A stretch of 64,000 nt of DNA, taken from positions 124,001 through 188,000 of the forward strand of contig JABCZJ010000006.1 of NCBI GenBank assembly GCA_013289715.1, read 5' to 3'. Position 1 is the first letter of the stretch, and each line of letters opens with the position of its first letter. The notes beneath the pieces were generated by a model. The model was not told the DNA's origin. It searched no databases and was given only the letters and a program-made list of their open reading frames with translations. This DNA is from Acidobacteriota bacterium. GTDB taxonomy: Bacteria > Acidobacteriota > Terriglobia > Acidiferrales > UBA7541. Below are positions 15,361-24,207 of this stretch, one piece after another. The position numbers and the translations under genes were made by a program.

Positions 15361-16578
15361 ATGAATGAAATCATCGGCGAGCTTTTGCCACCCACGCGTT
15401 TGATGTTGACGCCAGGTCCTTCCAACATGGACGCGCGCGTGTACCGCGCGCTCAGCACTCCTCTTGTGGGTCACATGGATCCCTGGTTCATCGAAATGAT
15501 GGGCGACGTGCAGTCTTTATTGCGCCGCGTTTTCCAAACGCAGAATCGCATCACCTTTCCGATTTCCGCCTCCGGCTCGGGCGGCATCGAAGCCGCGGTG
15601 CTGAATCCGCTCGAAGAAGGCGACGAGTGCATCGTCTGCAGCAACGGATGGTTTTCCGAGCGCATGGCCGTGATCGCCGAACGCAGCCCCGCGGTGAAAG
15701 TGATTCGCGTCGAGGCGCCCTACGGCAGTACCGTGGATCCGGAAGCGGTGCGGCGCGCGGGCAAAGGCAAGAAAATCAAATTCGTCGGCTTAGCGCATGG
15801 CGAGACTTCCAGCGGTGTGGTCCACCGCCTCGCCGATTTCCGCCAAGTTGCGGACGAGTTCGGCGCTCTGCTCGTCGTGGATGCTGTGGCCACGCTCGCG
15901 GGCATGCCACTCGATATTGACCGCGAAAAAATCGACATCTGCTTCAGCGGTTCGCAAAAAGCGATCAGCGCGCCCCCAGGCATGTCGCCCATCACGGTAA
16001 ACACGGGCGTCGAAGAATTGATGCGCGCGCGCAAATCTCCGGTGCCGAGCTGGTACTTCGATTTCACGCCGATCATGACCATGTGGGGCGGCGAACGCAC
16101 CTATCATCACACTCCGCCCATCTCCCTGATTTACGGCATGCGCGAAGCATTGCGCTTGGTGCTCGAAGAGGGCCTGGAAGCGCGCTGGGAACGCCATCGC
16201 AATAATCAACAGGCGCTGGTGGCCGGCCTGGAAGCCATGGGTCTGGAAATGTTCGTCCCCGATCAGGCCGATCGCTTGATCACCGTGACGGGTGTGAAGA
16301 TCCCGGCGGGAATTGACGATCGCAAAGTGCGCCTGCAACTACTCGACGAATTCAATATCGAAATCGCCGGCGGCTTCGGTCCAGTGAAAGGAAAAATCTG
16401 GCGCGTGGGCTTGATGGGCTATTCCAGCCAGAATACCCACGTGCTGTTGTTTCTCGCCGCGTTTGAAAAAGTTTTGCTCGACCAGGGCTTGCGCGTCCCG
16501 GCTGGCGCCGGTGTAGCCGCCGCCATTCGCAGCTATCAACAGGCCGGACAGACTGCGGTGGCAGGCGCAAGAAAGTAA
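15361..16578 (+). CDS. Class V aminotransferase (alanine-glyoxylate / serine-pyruvate type)
   Basis: 405 residues, the usual length of this PLP enzyme family. The start reads LLPPTRLMLTPGPSNMDARV, a classic opening. The glycine-rich substrate/cofactor region is ISASGSGGIEAAVLNPLEEG, the cofactor Asp lies in ALLVVDAVATLAG, and the Schiff-base Lys is in CFSGSQKAISAPPGM. Likely reactions are transamination of glyoxylate with alanine or serine; the substrate cannot be fixed from sequence. ATG 15361 has GCGAGG nine bases upstream and replaces a longer TTG-started frame that runs through the leader hairpin region. A small conserved-looking gene follows after 51 bp and may be co-transcribed. Confidence 0.9.
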   Translation: MNEIIGELLPPTRLMLTPGPSNMDARVYRALSTPLVGHMDPWFIEMMGDVQSLLRRVFQTQNRITFPISASGSGGIEAAVLNPLEEGDECIVCSNGWFSERMAVIAERSPAVKVIRVEAPYGSTVDPEAVRRAGKGKKIKFVGLAHGETSSGVVHRLADFRQVADEFGALLVVDAVATLAGMPLDIDREKIDICFSGSQKAISAPPGMSPITVNTGVEELMRARKSPVPSWYFDFTPIMTMWGGERTYHHTPPISLIYGMREALRLVLEEGLEARWERHRNNQQALVAGLEAMGLEMFVPDQADRLITVTGVKIPAGIDDRKVRLQLLDEFNIEIAGGFGPVKGKIWRVGLMGYSSQNTHVLLFLAAFEKVLLDQGLRVPAGAGVAAAIRSYQQAGQTAVAGARK

Positions 16579-16629
16579 TCTCGGCGCGCGAAAGCGCGTG
16601 CAAGCGAAAAAACCTGGGGGAGAAAGTTT

Positions 16630-17010
16630 ATGGCCGTGTCTGATGCAGCGTGGATTCCGAACGTCGGCGCGATGAGCGATTTCATCGGCGCCTTCGATGT
16701 GCCCTCGAAAGTAACCGACTACGTCTACCGCTGTCGCTTCTCGCATTGCTGGAACGGCATCGCCACGCGCCACGCCGATACCATGGATTGCAAATTCTTC
16801 GTGGATGGTAGAGGTGTCGTGCTAGGCCTGGCGCATCCCGGCTTCGTCGAATTTCAAGGCCGCACCGGCCGCGACCTCAGCGATCGCGAAGCCAGTTACG
16901 TCGGCGCCGAATATCTGCGCGAACGCCTCGAACAGGAAGACGAACACTCTCTGTATGACGTTTCCACCGCCGACGTCACTCGCATCATCCAGAAGCTCGG
17001 TATTCGCTGA
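16630..17010 (+). CDS. Conserved-looking hypothetical protein
   Basis: 126 residues, soluble, no signal peptide. It has three cysteines in the first half (YRCRFSHCWNG, MDCKFFVDGRG) and a acidic helical C-terminus (LRERLEQEDEHSLYDVST). The family is not recognised. It follows the aminotransferase in the same direction with GGGGGAGAAAG before the ATG, so the two probably share a transcript. Codon use matches the neighbours and the ORF is well formed. Confidence 0.75.
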   Translation: MAVSDAAWIPNVGAMSDFIGAFDVPSKVTDYVYRCRFSHCWNGIATRHADTMDCKFFVDGRGVVLGLAHPGFVEFQGRTGRDLSDREASYVGAEYLRERLEQEDEHSLYDVSTADVTRIIQKLGIR

Positions 17011-17028
17011 GCCGTCGATCCGCCGCGG

Positions 17029-17478
17029 CTACTGTTTCGCTGGCGCCGTGAAATTCTTTTGCGCGAGCGACCGCAGGTAGTTCACCAAATTCCAGATTTC
17101 GTCGGGCTTGCTGCGATCTCCTTCACCGCTCATGTCGCCCTTTCCATTCTTGATGATGTAGAACAAATCCCCATCCGTCATGTCCTTCAGCGACGCCGGA
17201 TCGCGGTAATCGAGCAACTTCAGTTTCATATCCGCCGCCAGATCCCCTTTGCCGTCGCCATCTTTCCCGTGGCACATCGCGCAATCAAATCCGTAGGTTT
17301 TTTTGCCCGCCGCGATCGATGCCGGCGTGGCTTTCACGGGATTGGGGAGCTTCGATGCCTCAGGTGGGATCTTGTACTCAGCAGCAGCTCCCGCTGCCGG
17401 AGCCTTCTGCTCTTGCCGAGCGGAAACTGCGCAGCACAACAGCACCAGGGCCGCGACAACGCGAACGCCTATCCGCAT
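17029..17478 (-). CDS. Exported class I cytochrome c
   Basis: 149 residues with a signal peptide (MRIGVRVVAALVLLCCAV) and one haem-binding CAMCH preceded by GKKTYGFD. The axial-ligand region contains GDMSGEGDRSKPDEIWNLVN with the distal Met, and the C-terminal helix is NLVNYLRSLAQ. It is a periplasmic electron carrier of the single-haem type. The start is placed at ATG 17478 because it gives a clean signal peptide and has GGAGG just upstream; a longer frame to 17571 adds only sequence without signal character. It converges on the preceding plus-strand gene. Confidence 0.9.
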   Translation of the reverse strand: MRIGVRVVAALVLLCCAVSARQEQKAPAAGAAAEYKIPPEASKLPNPVKATPASIAAGKKTYGFDCAMCHGKDGDGKGDLAADMKLKLLDYRDPASLKDMTDGDLFYIIKNGKGDMSGEGDRSKPDEIWNLVNYLRSLAQKNFTAPAKQ

Positions 17479-17579
17479 GGGGCCTCCACAATCCGCACAC
17501 ATGAAATGGGTGAAGGCGCATTCTACTCCCGAGGCGGGAATCCAGCGCAAATTTTCTTCACGCGGTTCCAATCGTGCGG

Positions 17580-17741
17580 TCAGGCGTCCGAGAGCGACTC
17601 CCCGAAACCCGGCTCATCACCCTTCCGTTCGCCGGCTTCCAGAATTTCTCCGCAATCCAAACACTCGACGTACTGCGCCTCTTCATCCTTGGCAATCAGT
17701 TGGGTTCGTTTGTGCCGGCAGGCGGGATCGGGTGTTAACAT
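17580..17741 (-). CDS. Small zinc-ribbon-like protein, 53 residues
   Basis: ATG 17741 to TGA 17580 encodes a protein with C8-x-H10 (PACRHKRTQ) and C27-x-x-C30 (VECLDCGEIL), a spacing fit for one zinc-binding site. An acidic tail follows (GERKGDEPGFGESL). Its codon use resembles the neighbours. It lies about 100 bp upstream of the cytochrome gene, in the same direction. The function is unknown; it may be a small DNA/RNA or protein-binding factor. Confidence 0.6.
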   Translation of the reverse strand: MLTPDPACRHKRTQLIAKDEEAQYVECLDCGEILEAGERKGDEPGFGESLSDA

Positions 17742-17823
17742 GATTGTTCTACTGATCTGCGTGCATTATATCACTTGCGACGGGCGCAAGCGGGCCCCCG
17801 GCAGAGGTTGACAAAGGCGCCGA

Positions 17824-18960
17824 TTGAAACTATCAGTCTCCTGGCGGGCCGGTGAAAAGAGCGATCCATTGAGCGCAGAACAAACCACGCAGAAACGCCT
17901 GGGCACGGTGCTTTTTTACGGCATCGTCGTGATCCTGGCGTACTTCGTGTTCCTGGTATTCGAACCTTTTCTGCCGGCGCTCGCCTGGGCCATCGTCATC
18001 GTGGTCGTTTCCTACCCAATCTATCAGCGGATTGCGCGCCGCTTCCAACCCACACTTGCCGCCTTGATCTGCACAGTCGGAATCACGCTCGTCCTCATTG
18101 TCCCCGCGCTGCTAGGCATGGCGGCGTTCGTGCACCAGGGCGTGCAAGCCGTGCAGACCCTGCAACTGCAAATCCAGAACGGTCATTTCAATTGGATAAA
18201 CCGCGCCTGGCTCGAACTGCAAGCCCGCTTTCCCGATAACGACGCGACGAGCCTGGCAACTCTTCTCAGCCGCTACGCCGATCAGGCCGCCGCCTACATT
18301 GCCGCGCGCCTGGGCACGCTGTTGAAAAATACCGCGCTGTTCCTGTTCCATCTCAGCGTCACCATGCTCGGCATGTTTTATCTCTACCGCGACGGCCCAT
18401 CCTTCATGGCCAGAGTGCGCGAAATCTTGCCGTTCGAATCAGATCACAGCGATCGCATGATTCGCGAAGCCAACGATCTGATTTTTGCCAGCGTGGTCTC
18501 CAGCGTGGTCGCCGCGGCCGCTCACGGCATTTTGGGAGGCCTCGCTTTCGGCCTCGCCGGAATCACCGCTCCCGTATTTTGGGGCGTAATGATGGGATTT
18601 TTCTCGCTGGTTCCGGTGGTGGGCTCCGCCCTGATCTGGGCCCCGGCTGCCATCAGCCTGATTGCAGACGGGCACATCGGCGCAGGGATTCTGGTGGCGC
18701 TGTTCTGCAGCGTGGTTGTGGGATTGGTCGATAACGTCCTGCGTCCCTGGGTAATCAGCGGGCGCGCCGAAATGGGCGGGCTGGTGGTTTTCATCAGCGT
18801 GCTGGGCGGCATCAGCGTTTTCGGATTGCTGGGCGTCGTGGTAGGACCGATCGTCGTAGCCACCGGGGCCAGTGTGCTGGACCTCTACGCGCCCAGCTCA
18901 CCATCTGGAAACATCGGCGCGCAACCACGTGGGAAGAAAAAGCGCGCCGTGCTAGAGTAG
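17824..18960 (+). CDS. AI-2E/PerM-family membrane transporter
   Basis: 378 residues with about eight hydrophobic segments in the arrangement of the UPF0118/AI-2E exporter family. It opens with LFYGIVVILAYFVFLVFEPF and LPALAWAIVIVVVSYPIYQR. Later segments include HGILGGLAFGLAGITAPVFW and GFFSLVPVVGSALIWAPAAI, the latter being the family signature P-x-x-G-x-x-x-x-W-x-P. VVGLVDNVLRPWVISGRAEM is also typical. Substrates differ among members (autoinducer, ions), so none is assigned. The start at 17824 is a TTG; another TTG at 17869 is possible. The lon-like gene follows after 18 bp. Confidence 0.88.
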   Translation: MKLSVSWRAGEKSDPLSAEQTTQKRLGTVLFYGIVVILAYFVFLVFEPFLPALAWAIVIVVVSYPIYQRIARRFQPTLAALICTVGITLVLIVPALLGMAAFVHQGVQAVQTLQLQIQNGHFNWINRAWLELQARFPDNDATSLATLLSRYADQAAAYIAARLGTLLKNTALFLFHLSVTMLGMFYLYRDGPSFMARVREILPFESDHSDRMIREANDLIFASVVSSVVAAAAHGILGGLAFGLAGITAPVFWGVMMGFFSLVPVVGSALIWAPAAISLIADGHIGAGILVALFCSVVVGLVDNVLRPWVISGRAEMGGLVVFISVLGGISVFGLLGVVVGPIVVATGASVLDLYAPSSPSGNIGAQPRGKKKRAVLE

Positions 18961-18978
18961 CGCCCTTCGGGCGTACGC

Positions 18979-21456
18979 ATGCGCAAGAACTCCAAAGCAA
19001 AAGTCGCGGCCGCAAAAAACGCGGGGCCAAAGCACGCCACCCTGCCGCCGGAAAAACTTTGCTGGCGCTGCGATCCGGCCACCATTCCGTTTCAGACCAC
19101 GGCCGAGGTGCCTCCTTCCTCCGGTGATCCAGGCCAGGAACGCGCCCTGCGCGCGCTGCGCATGGGCGTCGAATTGACCGCACCAGGCTACAATCTTTTC
19201 GTCTGCGGACTGTCCGGCACCAGCCGCGGCGGCATGATTGTCCGCATGATCGAAGGGCTCCACCCGCAAAGCGAGCCCGCTCCCGATCGCGCCTACGTCA
19301 ATAATTTCAAGAATGCCGACCGCCCGCGCCTGCTCACTCTGCCGCGCGGCCAGGCCAACGCTTTCAAGAAAGAAGTCGAGTCCGGCATAGACTTTCTGCG
19401 CCGCCGTATTCCCCAGGTTTTCGAAGGAGAGCCGTTCCAGCGCCAGAAAACCCGCATCGTCGAGCGCTTCACCGTGCGCGAGAAAGAATTGATGGACGAT
19501 TTCACCCGCCGCATCGCGCGCGAACAATTCGCCCTGGGCCGCATGCAAGTCGGCGCCGTGGCCTTGCCGGAGATTTTTCCGGTGCTCGATGGCGCGATGG
19601 TCCCTATCGAGGAAATCCCCAAGATGGTGCAGGAAGGCAAACTCGAAAGCGTGGCCGCCGAAGAACTGGAACGCAAGTACGATCAGTTCCGCCAGGAATT
19701 TACGGTCGTCTACCGCAAGACTCTTTCACTCTCGCGCGAGCTCGCCAGCGAAATGAGCTATCTCGAACAGGAAGCCGCATCCGTGCTCGTCGATGGCGTG
19801 ATCGAAGAACTGAAAGAGAAATATCCCAGTACGCAAATCGCGGAATACCTGGAAGAAGTCCGCCACCACATTCTCGATAATCTCGAACCCTTCAAGGAAC
19901 GCGAGGGCGAAGAAGACCAGCCACCCTCTGAAGGCGGCGGTGGCCCGCGCGTCGAGCGCCAGGAACGCGACCCCTTCCGCGTGTACGGCGTGAACGTGAT
20001 TCTCGCCCACGGCGAACGCGAACAATGCCCGGTAATTTTCGAAACCATCCCCACCTACGCGAATATGTTCGGCACGATTCATCGCAGTTACGATACCCGC
20101 GGCGGATGGAACTCCGATTTCATGGACCTCCGCGGCGGCTCGCTCCTGCGCGCCGATGGCGGATTCCTGGTCATGTACGCGCTTGATACCCTGACCGAAG
20201 GCGGCGTCTGGCGCACGCTGAAGCGCACTCTGAACCACGGCAAACTCGAAATTCAACCCGTGGATGTCTTTTTCCCGTTCAGCCCAGCGGCGCTCAAGCC
20301 GGAACCGATTGATGTGCACGTGAAAATCATCCTGATCGGCGACCGCGACATGTACGAGATGCTCTACGATTTCGAGGAAGACTTCAAAAAGATTTTCAAA
20401 GTCCGCGTGGAATTCGACGAAGAAATGAAGTGGAGTGACGAGGTCATCGGCCTGTACGCCGGCCGGCTGCGCAAAATCTCCGACGACGAGCGCCTCTATC
20501 CCTTCGACCGTACCGCGTTCGCCGCCATCCTCGAACACGGCGTGCGCCTCGCCGGCCGCCGCGGTAAAATCACCACGCGCTTTTTCGATCTCGCCGACCT
20601 GGCGCGCGAATCTTCCTACGTTGCGCGCAACGAAAATCAATCGGTGGTCACCGCCGCCCACGTCCGCCGCGCCCTCGATTCCAAAATCGAGCGCCACAAT
20701 CTCACCGAATCAAAAATCCGCGAAATGATCGAGCAGAATCTCCTCTTCATCGACACCACCGGAACGCGCGTCGGCCAGGTCAACGGCCTCAGCGTGATGG
20801 AAATCGGCGGCTACGCCTTCGGCAAGCCCGTGCGCATCACCGCCTCCGCCTCGCCCGGAAAGGTCGGCATCATCAATATCGAGCGCGAATCCAACCTCAG
20901 CGGCCGCTTCCACGACAAAGGCGTGCACATCATTTCCGGTTACATGCGCCGCACCTTCGCGCAGGATAAGCCCCTCGCGCTTTCCGCCAGCCTCTGCTTT
21001 GAGCAGTCCTACTCGGGTGTTGACGGCGATAGCGCCAGCTCCACTGAGATTTACGCGCTGCTCTCCGCGCTTTCCGGCATCCCCATCCGCCAGGAACTCG
21101 CCGTCACCGGCTCGGTAAATCAACAAGGAGACATCCAACCCATCGGCGGAGTGAACCAGAAAATCGAAGGCTTCTACGACATCTGCAAAATGAAAGGCCT
21201 GACGGGAAATCAAGGCGTCCTGATCCCCTCGGAAAATGTTGACGACCTCATGCTCCGCGAAGAAGTAATCGAAGCGGTCGCCAAAGGCCAATTCCACCTG
21301 TATCCGGTGGCTACGGTCGAACAAGGCATCGAAATCCTAACCGGCCGCCACGCCGGCAAGCGCCTCCCCACCGGCAAGCACGAGCCCGACACCATCTTCT
21401 GCAAAGTAGACGCCCGCCTCCACGAAATGGCCCTAACCCTGAGAAAGTTCGACTAA
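18979..21456 (+). CDS. AAA+ Lon-family protease (LonB-like) with degraded P-loop
   Basis: 825 residues. The C-terminal Lon serine protease domain carries S685 (SGVDGDSASSTEIYA) and K728 (GGVNQKIEGFYD), 43 residues apart as in classical Lon. The middle has AAA+ features: a Walker-B-like LRADGGFLVMYALDTL and a C-terminal helical lid. A long coiled-coil insertion occupies about residues 130-310, including an acidic stretch (EREGEEDQPPSEGGG). The N-terminal nucleotide-binding loop reads CGLSGTSRGGMI, so the Walker A GxxGxGK[ST] lacks its Lys and Ser/Thr. It would degrade proteins in the cytoplasm, if ATP coupling works. It is probably co-transcribed with the upstream transporter gene. Confidence 0.9.
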   Translation: MRKNSKAKVAAAKNAGPKHATLPPEKLCWRCDPATIPFQTTAEVPPSSGDPGQERALRALRMGVELTAPGYNLFVCGLSGTSRGGMIVRMIEGLHPQSEPAPDRAYVNNFKNADRPRLLTLPRGQANAFKKEVESGIDFLRRRIPQVFEGEPFQRQKTRIVERFTVREKELMDDFTRRIAREQFALGRMQVGAVALPEIFPVLDGAMVPIEEIPKMVQEGKLESVAAEELERKYDQFRQEFTVVYRKTLSLSRELASEMSYLEQEAASVLVDGVIEELKEKYPSTQIAEYLEEVRHHILDNLEPFKEREGEEDQPPSEGGGGPRVERQERDPFRVYGVNVILAHGEREQCPVIFETIPTYANMFGTIHRSYDTRGGWNSDFMDLRGGSLLRADGGFLVMYALDTLTEGGVWRTLKRTLNHGKLEIQPVDVFFPFSPAALKPEPIDVHVKIILIGDRDMYEMLYDFEEDFKKIFKVRVEFDEEMKWSDEVIGLYAGRLRKISDDERLYPFDRTAFAAILEHGVRLAGRRGKITTRFFDLADLARESSYVARNENQSVVTAAHVRRALDSKIERHNLTESKIREMIEQNLLFIDTTGTRVGQVNGLSVMEIGGYAFGKPVRITASASPGKVGIINIERESNLSGRFHDKGVHIISGYMRRTFAQDKPLALSASLCFEQSYSGVDGDSASSTEIYALLSALSGIPIRQELAVTGSVNQQGDIQPIGGVNQKIEGFYDICKMKGLTGNQGVLIPSENVDDLMLREEVIEAVAKGQFHLYPVATVEQGIEILTGRHAGKRLPTGKHEPDTIFCKVDARLHEMALTLRKFD

Positions 21457-21559
21457 CAGCGTTGTGACTTAGACGTTGCACTTGCCCCCTGTCTCGGCCA
21501 CCTCCCGCTGCGCGCCTCTGCCTTGAGCCAGCCGGCGCCCTGCCGGCGCAGTTGCAGTT

Positions 21560-21630
21560 GAAGTTGTTTTTGAATTTGTAGCGTCCGCCTGTATTTTAGG
21601 CGGGCGTCTTTGACTTTGCAGTTGCTTCTT
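21560..21630. repeat. Intergenic hairpin repeat, copy B
   Basis: Contains TTTGAATTTGTAGCGTCCGC followed by CTGTATTTTAGGCGGGCGTC and TTTGACTTTG, the core module shared with the other copies. The 312-bp gap between the lon-like and SPFH genes otherwise holds only the promoter described next and a GC-rich inverted repeat (GCCGGCGCCCTGCCGGC) at about 21531-21547. Confidence 0.75.
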
Positions 21631-21714
21631 TAGAGTCTGGTCCTAGCCGGGCAACTCTGTTTTCCACTCCGTAATCAGCTGAAAGTGTGCCACTTAGATG
21701 TGAGCACTTAACTC

Positions 21715-21742
21715 TTGAAAGATGGAATCATTATGATATCAT
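21715..21742 (+). promoter_or_regulatory. Promoter of the SPFH-RHH pair with overlapping palindromic operator
   Basis: TTGAAA at 21715-21720 and TATCAT at 21737-21742 with a 16-bp spacer form a good sigma-70-type promoter 26 bp before the SPFH start. The perfect palindrome ATGATATCAT (21733-21742) covers the -10 box. A palindrome there is suited to a repressor; the ribbon-helix-helix protein encoded downstream is an obvious candidate. AGGAGG then precedes the ATG. Confidence 0.5.
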
Positions 21743-21768
21743 CAGGATATTGAGTTCAGGAGGAGTCC

Positions 21769-22635
21769 ATGCGAGAAAAACCAGCCTTTTCTCTCCCCGG
21801 TGGCGCCATGTTGTTGTTACTGCTCGTCGCTATCGCCGGCACCCTGTTCGTACTGATGAGTTCGGCCCAAATGCAGGTCCCAGCCGGTGTCATCCTGGCG
21901 ATGCTGGCTCTCGGCGTAGAAGTGATTTGCCTGAGAGGCCTGCTGATCGTGAACCCCAACGAAGGCCAGGTGCTGCAGCTGTTCGGCACCTACGTAGGCA
22001 CGCTGCGGGATCAAGGTCTCCGCTGGGTGAATCCTTTCAATAGCAAGCGGCGCATTTCGCTACGCGTGCGAAATTTCGAAACCTCCAAGCTGAAGGTCAA
22101 TGATCTCGAGGGCAATCCGATCGAAATCGCAGCCGTAGTCGTCTGGCAAGTCGTGGACACAGCCGAAGCAGTCTTCCAAGTGGACAGCTACGAAAACTTC
22201 GTGCAGGTGCAAAGCGAATCGGCGTTGCGCACCATGGCCACCTCCTACGCCTACGATTCCCACCTAGCCGGTCAAATGAGCCTGCGCAGCCACATTGCGG
22301 AAACCGCCGCCGAACTGCGCAAAGAAATCCAGGACCGCCTCGCGAAAGCCGGCGTGCAAGTGGTGGAAGCGCGCATCAGCCACCTCGCCTATGCTGCCGA
22401 AATTGCCGGAGCGATGCTGCAACGGCAGCAAGCGTCAGCGATCATTGCCGCGCGGCAAACGATCGTCGAAGGTGCAGTGAGCATCGTGCAAATGGCCCTC
22501 GACCAGCTTTCGGAAAGAAAAGTGGTCGAGCTGGATCCCGAACGTCGCGCCGCGATGGTCAGCAACCTGCTCGTGGTTCTCTGCGGTGAACGCAGCCCGC
22601 AGCCCGTGGTCAACGCAGGCTCGCTGTACAGCTAG
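21769..22635 (+). CDS. SPFH/Band 7 (prohibitin-type) membrane protein
   Basis: 288 residues. Two hydrophobic segments sit at the N-terminus ([20 protein letters not shown] and [20 protein letters not shown]). The SPFH domain follows: [80 protein letters not shown], and the coiled-coil part with [20 protein letters not shown]. Such proteins form oligomeric membrane scaffolds. ATG 21769 has AGGAGG five bases away. The RHH gene follows after 13 bp, so the two are likely one operon. Confidence 0.92.
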   Translation: MREKPAFSLPGGAMLLLLLVAIAGTLFVLMSSAQMQVPAGVILAMLALGVEVICLRGLLIVNPNEGQVLQLFGTYVGTLRDQGLRWVNPFNSKRRISLRVRNFETSKLKVNDLEGNPIEIAAVVVWQVVDTAEAVFQVDSYENFVQVQSESALRTMATSYAYDSHLAGQMSLRSHIAETAAELRKEIQDRLAKAGVQVVEARISHLAYAAEIAGAMLQRQQASAIIAARQTIVEGAVSIVQMALDQLSERKVVELDPERRAAMVSNLLVVLCGERSPQPVVNAGSLYS

Positions 22636-22648
22636 AGGTATAAGCGAG

Positions 22649-22861
22649 ATGGCGGAGCGCAAACCATTTCTTCTGCGGCTCGATCCCGCGACGCACCTCG
22701 CGCTCGAGCGTTGGTCGGCGGATGAATTGCGCAGCCTGAACTCGCAGATTGAATATTTGCTGCGCCGCGCGCTGCAGGAGGCTGGCCGCCTGCCGCGCCC
22801 CGCCTCCGACGCGTTGCCGCAATCCCCAGCCGAGCCCGCCGCGGAAACTTCGCAGTCCTAG
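22649..22861 (+). CDS. Arc-like ribbon-helix-helix DNA-binding protein
   Basis: 70 residues. Residues 1-45 read MAERKPFLLRLDPATHLALE, RWSADELRSLNSQIEYLLRR, ALQEAG: a beta strand (PFLLRLD) then two helices, the pattern of Arc/MetJ-type RHH repressors. The tail is Pro/Ala-rich and disordered. The start at 22649 (MAERK) is preferred over 22586, which lies inside the SPFH gene. Probably co-expressed with the SPFH gene and a candidate autoregulator through the palindrome at 21733-21742. Confidence 0.8.
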   Translation: MAERKPFLLRLDPATHLALERWSADELRSLNSQIEYLLRRALQEAGRLPRPASDALPQSPAEPAAETSQS

Positions 22862-22905
22862 CGGAATTTCCGTATGCAGAAAAAATGCGCAGCCAGCACC
22901 AGCTG

Positions 22906-24138
22906 CTAAATCCGCCGCCGCATCTGCAACGACGCCGTGATGGTCTCGCCCTTGCGGTCAATCAGCACCTTATATTCATACCCAACCTGCCGAAACAGAT
23001 CCCGCACTGCCGAAAGCGTCAAATCCGCAGCCGCCTCATCCCCGATTCCCGCGATCACATCCCCCGGCGCAATTCCCGCCTTGGCCGCCGGCGTTCCCGG
23101 CTGCACCGCCACCACCTCAAACACTTTCAGATTTGGCCCCTTCGCGATGATCGAAAGCCCGCTCATATCTTCGTCGGTGTCGTGATTCAACTGAACGTTC
23201 GGCTCCAGAATCACCCGCTGGTGCGGAAAATCGAAAATCACCGTAAACCGCCGCAGCAGATTGCTGCCGATCGCGCCCGCGATATTCTTGTCCGCTCCCG
23301 CCTTCGTTTTTTCCTGCGTGAAGTCCCCGACAATATCCTCCAGCTCGTACGGACCCATCTGAAAGCTCTTTAGCCGGCCCAGAAATAACTTCGCCCCGCC
23401 ATCCACTTCCGGATAAGACGCCGGCTCGCTCTTGAAATGCGCCGCGGATATCTTCGCCGAGTCCGTGAAGCCGCGATAGAAAATCACTCCGGCATCAAGC
23501 GCCGTGTCCAACGCAAAATCCTCCGTGCGCGAGCGGTGTCCGGAAACCTCAAATTTCGCGCGAATCAGCGGCACCGGCCCGGCAAAAGTCAGCGGAAAGC
23601 TTTTCCCTTGCCCGGAATACGTAAAAACGCTGGGGTCGTACAATTGCGCCGTCTGCCGGTGATAATCAATTTCCACCACCACGCGATCGAAAAAATCCCG
23701 ACCCAGCGTGCCCTGATAACCCTGCCCCACCTGCTGCGCAAAATCCTCGCGCGTAATCACCGGCAGTGTGACGAACGGAAGCTGCACCCCGGGCAATGCC
23801 AGCACCGCGTATCGCAGCGCGTTGCTCGCGGTGTCCCCAGCCACCTTGCGATCTACCGCACATTTTTCCGCCGCCGAATCCAGTTCAAAAAGTACCGGCT
23901 TGCCGCCGTTCAGCCGCACCGGCACGAAAATCAGATCGCGCAGAAATACCGCGGGAATCTGCGACGCATTCCCTCCGTAGGAAAAGCGCGGCGAAGTCAC
24001 GTCCTGCGGCCCCGGCGCCGTCGTTGCCGGTGGCGCGGGCGTAGTGCTCTGCTGTGCCGGCAGCGCCGGGCGTGCGGCCCAGCCGCACAGCAGGATGCAG
24101 CAAGCAACCAGGAATTGTGCGCGGCGCCGACTCATCAT
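22906..24138 (-). CDS. Exported retropepsin-like aspartyl protease with PDZ domain
   Basis: 410 residues. A signal peptide (AQFLVACCILLCGWAARPAL) is followed by a Pro/Thr-rich stretch, then two retropepsin-like halves. The first reads GKPVLFELDSAAEKCAVD and the second EDFALDTALDAGVIF; GTLGRDFFDRVVVEIDYHRQ and AGAIGSNLLRRFTVIFDFPH are the strand motifs that usually follow each active-site loop. The C-terminal PDZ domain is at about 320-410 (VVAVQPGTPAAKAGIAPGDV). The catalytic triplets are DSA and DTA instead of DTG, so activity is uncertain. Start ATG 24138 after GGGAGGA. It acts in the periplasm or on the cell surface. Confidence 0.85.
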   Translation of the reverse strand: MMSRRRAQFLVACCILLCGWAARPALPAQQSTTPAPPATTAPGPQDVTSPRFSYGGNASQIPAVFLRDLIFVPVRLNGGKPVLFELDSAAEKCAVDRKVAGDTASNALRYAVLALPGVQLPFVTLPVITREDFAQQVGQGYQGTLGRDFFDRVVVEIDYHRQTAQLYDPSVFTYSGQGKSFPLTFAGPVPLIRAKFEVSGHRSRTEDFALDTALDAGVIFYRGFTDSAKISAAHFKSEPASYPEVDGGAKLFLGRLKSFQMGPYELEDIVGDFTQEKTKAGADKNIAGAIGSNLLRRFTVIFDFPHQRVILEPNVQLNHDTDEDMSGLSIIAKGPNLKVFEVVAVQPGTPAAKAGIAPGDVIAGIGDEAAADLTLSAVRDLFRQVGYEYKVLIDRKGETITASLQMRRRI

Positions 24139-24207
24139 TCCTCCCCTGACATCTGCAAAAAAATCGCAATCCTAAAACGGGCCGAGCCTGCCCGCCGATT
24201 ATACGAG

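Noticed and set aside
19726..20697. Long antisense frame of 323 codons over the Lon-like gene
   Set aside because: Typical mirror frame of GC-rich coding sequence; the sense strand encodes a clear protease.
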